Assembly: GCF_001186125.1 (NCBI RefSeq) | Contig: NW_014039921.1 | Span: 7,844-28,653, forward strand | DNA from: Sphaeroforma arctica JP610 | Lineage: Eukaryota > Opisthokonta > Ichthyosporea > Ichthyophonida | DNA length: 20,810 nucleotides | Direction of reading: 5' to 3' | Shown: positions 1 to 11,601 of the stretch, one piece after another | How the letters are laid out: every line of letters starts with the position of its first letter | Numbering within the stretch: the first letter of the stretch is position 1 | Position numbers and translations under genes: made by a program | Notes under the pieces: model-generated | What the model was told of the DNA's origin: nothing | The model's input: only the letters and a program-made list of their open reading frames with translations | Databases searched by the model: none

Positions 1-5
1 AATCC

Positions 6-24
6 ATATATATATATATATATA
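6..24. repeat. TA microsatellite
   Basis: An uninterrupted TA run in the dynamin intron that enters from the left edge of the window. Confidence 0.9.
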
Positions 25-120
25 CAATATCCGCTAAAAAAAATATGGGATCATGGATGCACATCTCAGGTAGATATTCTCATGCACAGTATGTCTTCTA
101 ACTTGTATCTGTATATAGAG

Positions 121-268
121 TGGGGAGAGTTTCTGCATCAACCGGGACGCAAATACACAGATTTCGAAGAAATCATGAAAGAGATTGAAGCCGAGACAGA
201 CCGCATGACAGGGTCTAACAAGGGTATCTCGAACATCCCCATCAATCTCAAGGTCATGTCACCCCATG
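121..268 (+). CDS. DNM: Dynamin exon 1 of window: G domain, after switch I
   Basis: Encodes residues 1-49, with [15 protein letters not shown] and [17 protein letters not shown], which match the animal dynamin segment before the G3 motif. The start at 121 follows the AG at 119-120 and keeps phase 0; an alternative acceptor AG sits two bases earlier. The donor GTACGT follows CAC-CCC-ATG, giving phase 1. Confidence 0.93.
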
Positions 269-3200
269 GTACGTCCACTCCTCTGGCAGGGTTACAGAGA
301 CCTGTGTGTATATTTATATTCATCTGAATACTTCCTCAGATAAATCCACACTCTGGCAGGGTTACAAAGACGCGTGTGTGTATTTATATTCATCCGAATA
401 CTTCTTTGGGTTGTCAATCTCTGTGCCCCAAGTGATAAAGCGGTATATGAGCAATCGTATGATATTACCCAGAACGTGTGCTGATCTTCCGGATTGGTTT
501 CTCATGTCAGTGTGTGCGTGTGTAGCCTCAGTCCACGGCTGTTTAGTCTCAGCTACGACGCTGGTCGATCTCTGGTCCATTTGGCATTTGTTCATTCCAT
601 CAGTTGAATGTCCTCCCATTGGCCTTATTCCCACCCCTTGCCCGTGGTCTCTGGTTCGTGCGGGATTGATTCATTTGTCCATGCCTCGGCTTTAGTCCCG
701 ATTGTTGCGCTGTCAGTCAAGTCTCTGATGATTGGGTCGGTCATTTACCCGTCGTATTGCTGATACGCCTATTGAACCCCTTCAGTATTGGATTTGACCC
801 TGGTTGATTTGCCTGGACTGACCAAGGTGGCTGTGGGCGATCAGCCTGCGGATATCGAGCAGCAGATCCTGGGCATGATTATGGAGTTCATCACAAGGTA
901 TGTTTCTGGTTGTGTTCACCTGTAGCAGGGTGTAGTGCCTATGGTGTCTAGTATGCGTTGTGCATGAGGGGTACGGTATATCTGTGTGCTTTTGTGTGTA
1001 CGCGTGTACCCATTTTACGCTTTGTTTTCTTATACTGGGGTGTAGTATATGTTTTTGCGTGAGATGGATGACGGGTCGTAGTATACATTGACCTGCAATG
1101 CCTTCTCTTGTCTTATCCACTTCTTATTCATTCCCTAAACCCCTAAACGCTTAAACGCTTAAACCCCTAAAATCCTAAACCGTAAAACGTATCTGCTAAA
1201 TCCTTAAATTTGATCGCGATATGGATTTACAGGCCGAATTGTCTCATTTTGGCCGTGTCGCCTGCAAATGCCGATTTAGCCAATTCCGATGCCCTCAAAC
1301 TAGCGAAAGAAGTGGATCCACAAGGTAACTGGATTAGGCACCTATTCCCAATTCGGGTCTTGACAGAAAGAACTATCGCTATGTTATAGACTCACTTAAT
1401 CTAGCTATTGCCATGCCAAAAAACTGGATAGTGTTATTCGTACCATTCCCGATTTTTAGTTTTGTATAGAAACGAGGAGATGTATTTGTTATGCGTTCAA
1501 GTGTCCTCTGTATACCTCAGAGTGTCAAAATTGGAGCGATTTGGATGTCTACATTTGTTTTCCGCTCGTCGGAAGTGTGATCAGTGAACCACATTTGTGT
1601 CTAGAATTAGTCATGACAGACATACTCTCAGGTAGCTTAGCATAAAAGCCTTAATCAGTGAACTACAGATGTGTCTATATATGTTGACAATATAAATACC
1701 CTACTCTTCGAAGCAACGGAACTTTCACAGCAGTTGCGAAGTGAAATTGTGTATCCTGATGCATTTATAAATTTAAACCCCTGAAACCCTAAAACCCTGA
1801 TGTCACCTATTCACCTAGGACTACGAACGATTGGAGTGATTACGAAGTTGGATCTCATGGACCAAGGCACAGACGCGCGTGAAATCCTCGAGAACAAACT
1901 ACTGCCACTGCGCAGAGGATACATCGGTGTAGTCAACCGCAGTCAGAAGGACATCACAGGCAAGAAGGACATCCGCGCCGCACAGGAGGCCGAGCGAAGG
2001 TGCGTACGAGGCGTATATAGAGATATATATATATATATATAAAGATAAGAGCACGTAGTACATGTGCGTCTATTTCGGGTATACGGTGTATCATGTGAAC
2101 ATTAGGGTTATGGTACTGGGTTAGTAAGTGGTGCATATCGGAGTAGATATGACAGCTACATACGTTATATATCGAATTCACTCGGCATAGACAATGGTTT
2201 GATTCGATTGGATGTGTGCAATATTGTTGGTGACGTAAAGCTATATATCGATTTGTACTAACTCACACTTTATTTATTTCTATGCACGCATTCGGTACAT
2301 TTCTTCATACATGGCAGGTTTTTCACAGGGGTTTTCCCCATTTGTGTGAAAAACTCGGGTTTTTTCCACGCGTTCCGATTAACTATCTCCGTACAACTCG
2401 TGTGAAATCCTAGAGTTTCTATTATACGCATCTCAATTACTATCTCACACGCATGGAACCTTGCGATAAACCCAGGTTTTTCTCCACGCACCCCGCGTAC
2501 CGCCACCTGGCACAGAATATGGGAACGCCGAAACTACAGAAAGTGCTGAACCAACAGCTGACCAACCACATCAGAGACTCACTGCCACAGCTCAGATCCT
2601 CGCTCACAGGCCAAGTGATGCAGCTGGAGAAGGTGGGTAATTTCTATAAATAGACTGACCATTAATAGAACAGGGAGGTTGTGCCTGTTCACATCAGATA
2701 GACTACTGCCGCGCCTGGGGCCATCGCTCACAACACCAAGTTTTACGACTGGGAATGGTAGGTAGCTGTCTATAAATAGACGGTTTATAAATAGAACAGG
2801 TGGGGTGAATATATACGCGTCCGGGACTCTTTGCAAGCACTAGATCCTCCTGATCACGAGCGTTGATCCCACCACCACAACACACACGCGGGACACGCGT
2901 TTATTCGTACCCACCCCTACGCCCATAGCACAGCCACTCCCCATGCACAGCCAGTCATCATCCAGACAGACATGTAGAAGCATACACACGCCATGGCAAC
3001 CTCTCGACTCACGAACATGTCACGCGTTACACGTTGTAACGCACAGGACTGCTCTGGATTCAAACACATGATGGGAGGACGCAATGCGTCGACTAAGCAA
3101 CTCATGCAGCTGCTGCATCAGTTCAGTGACAAGTGGTGGAAGTCCATCGACGGCAGTGCGGATATGGTCTCCTTCGATGATCTCAGCGGTGGTGCCAGGA

Positions 3201-4411
3201 TCAACCGAATCTTCTTCGAGGTGGGTAGATAGGAATATGCATGTGTATGTATATATATATATATATATACGTGTGTATATATATATATCATATGCCGGTG
3301 TGTGCCCCTTTCATGGCTTTGTGTAGTCTGAGATTGTGTCAGTGATCTGTCAGATGTATCCACAGGGGTTCACTACTGGAATACTCTTACCCTGTGTGTT
3401 TCGATGAAGTGTTCATATACACATATAACCATAGTCACATATTTCACCCTCTCTGAACCTGAAAGGTCGAGAAAATGGACTGTCCTGTGCCTCGTGGTTC
3501 GCCATTTGCCATTTGCGATATATTCGCATTTCTTCTGTCGCCAATTGCCCTTTATTATCACCGCTCAACCAACCCTTGTTGCTGTACCGAACTGTCCCAT
3601 TCTCCAGCGTTTCCCGTACGAGCTCAGTAAACACGAATACGACGAACGCTTGCTGCGCAAAGAGATCTCATACGCCATCAAGAACATCCACGGTGAGTGT
3701 TTTATTTTTTAAATACGTTTATTTTTCGTAGATGTCGTTTATATACACTATAACCACGGTGGGTGTTTTATTGTTTAAATACGTTTATTGGCCGTAGATG
3801 TCGTTTATATACACTATAACCACGGTGGGTGTTTTATTGTTTGAATATGTTTATTGGCCGTAGATGTCGTTTATATACACTATAGCCACGGTGGTAAATG
3901 TCGTTTATATACACTATAGCCACGGTGGTAGATGTCGTTTATATCTTTGTCTGCTCATAGTGGAGGTCGGTTGGTTTATTGTTGAACACAGAGACGGTTC
4001 TGTAGAGGCGGCACCCGCGTACATATAACCTGTTACATTCACACCGTTAAAGTATGATACCGTTACTGTCGGGTGTTGGCGTGGACATAATTATTTAGTC
4101 ATATCTTGAGGGAATAAAAGGCACGAGACAGGCTCGAATACGTAAGTTGTCTTTGCACTCGCCTGCATGTATGTGAGAAGTGATATGCATTGTCTTTGGG
4201 TGCGTTCTGGATATGACTGAGATGTGCCAGAAATCAATAGTTTCTACTATTGTTTTTACCTCAGCTCTCGATTCTGAATGCCTTTATGCAGTATGTACTT
4301 GGCCAACTTAATGTTATATATATTACAATCAACTTCACTTCATAATATAAGTACAACTTAATACACATGGCCTCAGCCCACTTGATAATAAAAGTATTAT
4401 AATATGTGTAT

Positions 4412-4443
<32 letters not shown>

Positions 4444-7400
4444 CTACATATATATATATATATTCATATATAATATATATATATGTATGTGTGTATGGAT
4501 GTATGTATATATATATATATATATAATTCATGTAACTTAGCTAACTTAAGTATATCTTCGGCCCATTTAATACTCAGGTATCCGCTCAGGACTGTTCACC
4601 CCTGATCAAGCCTTTGAGACGATCTGCAAGAAACTGATAGGTATGCGTGTACATTCCTATCTACGTGTACATATTGGTGCGGATTTCTTATATTGGTAAG
4701 TATGTTGTATATGTTGCGCCGGAATATCCAGGGTCTGCCCACCCACATACGCAGTCGTATTTGTTGTCTGTTAGGTGAAAATAATTTGGGCTAAGAAATC
4801 TGAGCTGTTTTTCTATATCCGCATGTCTCAATTTGTTGTGGCCCGGAATCTTATGCACTCGCATCCGTTACTATGACTTGTACTTGCCACTAGTACTGAA
4901 TATCAATATCTGCATTTGCGTCGACAATGTTCTGTGTGGAGATATGCGTAAACGAGCTGATACAAATACACTCACAGTCGCGCATACTATATATATATAT
5001 ATATATAGTTATATATATTCACGGCTATGGTTCGTGTTTTTGTATGTGGATACATGCATACGTATGCTCGGATTCGTACTCGTATATACGAAGTGTGTTT
5101 TTACATCTTGAGTGCATCTGCGAATATTCATCCATGCATGAATATACACATATACGTACACATAAACACACTACGCATAACTATGCACATCTCTACCAAT
5201 ACATGTGTGTGACATCTATCATCGTTCACTTATCCAGAACGTCTGCGTGCGCCGTCGCTGTTCTGTGCGGAGATGTGCATGACTGAGCTCATGGCCCTGA
5301 CTGATTACTGCGGCGAAGAACTGAGCCGATTCCCGCGTCTAAGAGGTATATTATATTTAGTATCATTATGTTTTTATATATTATATATTATTGTCTTATT
5401 ATATTGTTATATTATTATATCATTATATTGGGGTGTGGACAAGTGTACAATTACACCTGGTTGTGTATATACGTGCATTTTGAGTTTGTAGAATTGTATA
5501 TACACACTTGTCAGTGGTGTGGTTGATCTACGACGCTTATTTGTATGCTTGTGTATAGGAACATCTGCTATGTAAGCATCCGCCTGTTTGCAGATATCGT
5601 CTACAGCAGAGTGTGTGCTTCTTCTCGTCTGTTGTGTTCATACTCTCCAACACTCACTGACTAAGTGTGCATAATCACAATACAAATACGTAAACCATAA
5701 ACCCTAATAACCTTACAAATACGTGAACGAAAGCACTGGCACAGATACCACAGCACACAAATGCACAAACGCAAGCACATACAAATATACATCCACACAT
5801 CCAAATATCGTTCCCTACACCCCTAAACTAAAAAACCCCTCTCTAAATATTGTACCAAGTTTAAGTATACTTATAATGACACATGCCTTCACACCTACTC
5901 GTGTACTTTAATAACACACACCTTCACATGTGAGATTAACTACACATGCATCATTTTGTACCTGCACGCCATCCACGTACATCTTGCATACGTCGATATA
6001 TATATATATATACATGTGCCTGTGTGTGTATGTATGTAGGTATGTAGATATATAAGCACGTACTTTCTACTATAACCACGAACAAACATCGTATGTATAC
6101 ACTGGTTGGATTAAGACGCACACTTTTGCGCACCTATTTCCACACAAACACACATATATATATGCAACGTCAAATGCTTCAATCACACACTTTTAAATAT
6201 ATAACTATAAACCTACACTGTTCATTATATCCACTCACTCACTCACTCACGAATCCACCCGCACGCCCTCACAACGGCAGAGGAGGTGAACACGTTGGTG
6301 GTACAATACATCAACGAAGCACACGCCAAGACAGAGGATCAGATAGATCTGTTTATCAACACAGAGTTATCATACATGAACACCAACCACCCCGACTTCA
6401 TTGGCTTCCAGAACGCCAGTGCTGCTGCCGAGTCAGGTCTGTAGTCTGATTGATTATATGTATATATGTATAAATATATATATATATATATACGTCTGTT
6501 ATATATATATATATATATACGTATAGATGCAGATATATGTAAACGCAAACTTCTATCCAGAGGATATGTCACGTGGCTCTAATGCAGTGTGCTGCCATGC
6601 TATGGCAACAGCTGATGGCAAGGTTGGAGGGTGTGGGTAGTATATATGTCAGGGCAAAGTGGGAACACCATCAACTCCCCGTTTATGGTGACTTCATGGT
6701 ATGTTTAGACGCTTAAAACCCTAAACCCTAAATACATGTATTGACTTATTGAGTCTTATTTTTAGACCTTATGTCGTGTTGTCGTATTGTGTCCGAATGT
6801 CTTGGTTGTCTTCTGTGGGTCTGAGTCTGCATGGTTTTATGCGATTATGCGCGTGTATGGTTATCAGTTAGTCGTGAGATTCAGCTGTGTGATATGCCCT
6901 CGTAAGCCTGAAGTGAATGTGGTGGCACGGTAATAGGCGTGACACCATTTATATATATATATATATGTATTCTCCTCCCCCGCACAATCACCGATGCCTA
7001 GTCTTCACAGAACCACGTGGTGTGCAATGTATTGACATCACACAATGTGACTTTACTTTAGGAAGCAAAACGGCTGGGCCGAAGAGAAGGACACCGGTCG
7101 GCAATCAAGTGATCCGAAAGGTACGCTTATACCTTGTGCGAATACTTGATCTTGTGTACACTTATGTATGAGTGTTTCTACATAAGTGCTGTATGCATGT
7201 ACCTGTACTTCTGTGCACATACGTACGAGTGTTTTTCATATGTATATATGAGTGAGAATGGTGTTCTTACCCTCGTGCAACTACACGCAGTCGTGTGTGT
7301 GTGTATGAGAATGGTGTTCTCACCCTCGTTCAACTACACGCAGTCGTGTGTGTGTGTATGAGAATGGTGTTCTTACCCTCGTTCAACTACACGCAGTCGT

Positions 7401-10400
7401 GTGTGTGTATGAGAATGGTGTTCTTACCCTCGTTCAACGACACTCAGTCGTGTGTGCATTTCTGCGAGTGATTTCTTCTGTCCCGCATACCGCAATTTTG
7501 TGTTGTGCATTGGTGTGCTATACTAATACACATACCGATCACAAGATAGGCAGGCATACATAGTGCACTATACCTGAGATCCGATTGTAATGTATCATAA
7601 GGTGTAGTTGTACAGCTAAATGCTACCATGTTTCATCTTGCATACATCTCACATTTATTTTGATCAATTTTTATTTTTTATTAATCTGTTGCATACATCT
7701 CACATGATCTATTTTGATTTATTTATATTTGTTATTTTTCTGTGGCATACATCTCACATGATCTATTTTGATCAACTTGTTATTGTTATTTTCTGCTGCA
7801 GGGATGGTGTGGAACGCCCAGCGGATACACCGGCAGTCACAAGGAAATGTGGTTTGTGCTGCAATCGGAGACCTTGGCCTGGTATAAGGTACATGTATAT
7901 ATATATATTATGTATGTATGTATGTGTGTATGATGTATATATATATATTAGGTGAATTTAGATAATGTATATAATGTATATATTCTCAGTGTTTGTACAC
8001 ATACTACAGTTCGAGGCTTTGGTGTGGTGTGGGGAATGCGCCTTGTTTGCATCTGCACAGCCTCTCCCTACAACACCCGTTCCACTCGAGGAATTAGACT
8101 ACACGCTCATACACACACGTACATACACGCATTGGCACACACCAACTATTGCAGTGATACGCATGTATGGTAAGCGTGCACCCATACCTATTTGACTGAG
8201 GGCATATGAGTGTTGAGGATAACTTGCTAGTACACTCTCGTCCACGACGACCTCACTCCCGACAACACGGGAGAACAGGGAGAAGGAGCCGTACCAATCA
8301 GGGGTATACCTGGAAGAGTTAACGTCTCAAACTACGATGCTTCAAGCGTGTGTGTACATAGGGGGGATCGCACTGGCAGAGGGTAGTGTGGGTCTAGATA
8401 AACATACAAACCATCATCCTATTAACGTTGTTCATCATCCGTTTAACACTATTCATCATCCCATAAACGTTATTCTTCATCCGTTTAACGTTGTTCATCC
8501 TGTTAACGTTGTTCATCATTCTTTTAAAGTTTTTCTTCAACTTTTTAACGCTATTCATCATTCTTTTAACGTTACAGGATGAAAGTGAGAAGAAGCAATA
8601 CCAATTGATCCGATTAGACGGATGCCGCACCCGAGATATCGAGAAGGGCACTTTTGGTCGACACAAGTACATGTTTGAGCTATACCACCCAGAGCTCAAG
8701 TACTTATACAAAGGTACGGACCTTACACAAAACCGTGTGTATGTATGGTACCTCTCTCAGAGTGTATAGTAGATTAGTGTTGCTGATGAATACACGTGGT
8801 TAACAAAAGAGTGTGTATATGCGACTGTGTATAAGCGACTGTGTATATGCGACTGTGTATACGCGACTGTGTATATGCGACTGTGTATATGCGACTGTGT
8901 ATATGCGCGTGTATACATGCGACTGTGTATACGCGAGTTTGTATACGCGACTGTGTATATGAGGATGTGTATATGCGAGTGTATATGCGACTGCGTATAT
9001 GCGACTGTGTATATGCGCGTGTATACGCGACTGTGTATATGCGACTGTGTATTCGCGAGTTTGTATATGCTCGTGTATACATGCGACTGTGTATACGCGA
9101 CTGTGTATATGCGATTGTGTATATGCGACTGTGTATATGAGAATGTGTATATGCGACTGTGTATTTGCGACTGTGTATATGCGACTGTGTATATGCGACT
9201 GTGTATATGCGCTTGTATACATGCAAGTGTGTATACGCGAGTGTTTATATGCGCGTGTGTATATGCGACTGTGCCATGGTGCATTGTGTTTATATACCCC
9301 CTCACCTGAGCTCTCTGGGGTTGTTGATCAGCCTACCTTCGTTCCGTATGACTTTACTTTATCGCTGTATATAGACCCACAGCTGCAATTAACACTAACC
9401 CGTATGCGCTGCTAGACCAACGTCCCTCTGTGTGGGCTGAATGCTGTATGACAGTTGCGTTAAAGTATCCGATGCACGTGACCTGTGTGTGTGTTTGCCT
9501 CATAAGATTAGACACGGGCAGCTGTGAGTGTTTGTGGGAGTGGGTGTGGGTGTGTCTTCATGTTATGGCGGGAAAGTGTGTCGGACGGAGTTGCGTACTG
9601 ACAATGATACCGTGCGGATAGTCAGCTATGTACAACTATAGTAGGGCACGACCGGTTCGATGCGCAATAGGGTCCGGATTTCCGTGTCCGAATTGATTTT
9701 GCGGATAGTTATTACAATCTACGTATAATTGATATATATATAGTCATATAGTGCTGATAACTGATGAAATTCTGTTCTAAAACACACAGACAACAAATCG
9801 CTGGTACTGAGTACGGCATCTGACGAAGCGTTAGATACGTGGAAGGCTGCCTTCTTACGCGCCGGAGTATTCCCGGACAAGGCCGTGCACGAAGATGAGG
9901 AAGAAGTGGTATGTGAACTTGGATATATATATATATCAACGTGTGTGTATGTGTGTGAGAGAGAGAGTGTAATTTGTCTGTGCGTGCGTATCTGTGTGTC
10001 TGCTGTCTATGTCTGCGTGTGTATGTGTGGAAGGATCATATCCCTGAAACGATTACGCCTACGGAGATCAGAGGCTGTGTGACCTTTGTGCTAATCGTGG
10101 CATTTGTTGTTTCGTATGAAACAGGAAGAAACAGAGGAGATGCAGCCCAACACCGACCCCATGTTGGAGAGACAGGTGGAGACCATCCGTAACCTGGTGG
10201 ATTCCTATATGGCTATCATTGGTATGTATGTATGTATGTATGTATGAATTTAGGTGGGTAGGTAGGTGTAATATATGTGATTGGTAGCTATGGATCTATT
10301 ATTAGTTCGTATATGACTATCATTGATATGTATGAATTATGATAGTTACGTAGCTATAACACGTTTGATTGGTAGCTATGGATCTATTATTAGATCTGGA

Positions 10401-11568
10401 ATGGCATAACAGACTGATGTCGGATTGATGCTGGAGAGAAAGGTGGAGATACTCTGTAACCTGATATGTTCGTTCATGACTAGCTTTGGGTGCGTATGTG
10501 TATGTATTGATTTATGATATGTAATTAGTTCTACCGTTTGACTGGTAGGGATATCTATTCTTAGACCAATGCTATATACGGCCTAATACGGATTTGTCGA
10601 AGAGAATCAATGGACTGCACATGTAGCTTGGCGAATTCGTACCTGACCAGTACTGGTACGTATATATATTGACCACGTCTATAGGTGTATGCATGACCGG
10701 TAGGTATATTCTATTTATAGATTTCTGGATCTATTGTATGTTTGCCACACGGTGTAGGTATCAACATCCGAGATATGATCCCGAAGTGCGTTGCCCGACT
10801 GATGGTGCAGAAGGTCAAGATCGACATCGAGGAGGAACTCGTGGCTGGGTGTGTAGTCGCGTAGTAGTTTTAATAGCTGTGAGTATACTTGTAGGGTTGT
10901 AGGGTTTGAAGTGGGGGGTACTTCATAGCCTCCTGGATAGGAGGGCTATGTAGGCGGCTTGTGAGTATGTCTTTAGATAGAGTCTGTGTATATAGTGTGA
11001 CAATCTCACTCGCGTATGTGTTTATTTTTGTAACCATATTCGGTGTAGGTATACGCCTGTGGGTAGTGACATGCTCATGCATGTACAGTGTGGGTATGTA
11101 TGTGTTCTGGGTGTCTATTTTAGTATCCGTATTCCATGTAGATATACGCCTGTGGGTAGAGATACACTTATGCATATATAGCGTGCGTGTGTATATACAC
11201 TCCATGTGTGTCTTATCGTGTAACATATTTAGTATAGGGTTCTATGCACCTATGAGATGGCGATCCAGTGTTCTGGTTGGTTGGGATGCTCTTGTGTACA
11301 CCCATCTATAGTGTCTGTAGGTAGTTACAGTGTGGGTTTGCATATATCGTGTTTGTCTATGCACGCACTCACACAGTTTATTTACTCGATATCATATCCC
11401 GACTTACTTATTCACCAACTCCCCCTATGCGCACATAAGGCTGTTCAAAGCCGGGTCGCCAAACGGTCTGTAGGCGGAGAGTGAGCCTGAAAAGGCACAG
11501 GATCATATATATCTATATTATATATTTATATATATAAATATATATATGTGCGTGTATATTTATATATA

Positions 11569-11601
<33 letters not shown>

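Noticed and set aside
3404-3731. Open frames of 62-102 codons overlapping exon 7 in other frames
   Set aside because: They read the exon and its flanks in the wrong frame. The frame with [16 protein letters not shown] matches dynamin.
6655-6700. Possible copy of exon 10 (AACACCATCAACTCCCCG against AACACCAACCACCCCG)
   Set aside because: The match is short and needs gaps. It is too weak to claim beside the clearer exon copies.
8225-8400. GC-richer, coding-like stretch in the intron before exon 13
   Set aside because: The PH domain is contiguous without it and no flanking splice sites in the right phase were found.
8757-9415. Long open frames (up to 182 codons) on both strands
   Set aside because: They are all produced by the 14-bp stop-free minisatellite inside a dynamin intron.
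9640-9700. GGTTCGATGC, like a tRNA T-loop
   Set aside because: No matching acceptor, D or anticodon arms could be built around it.
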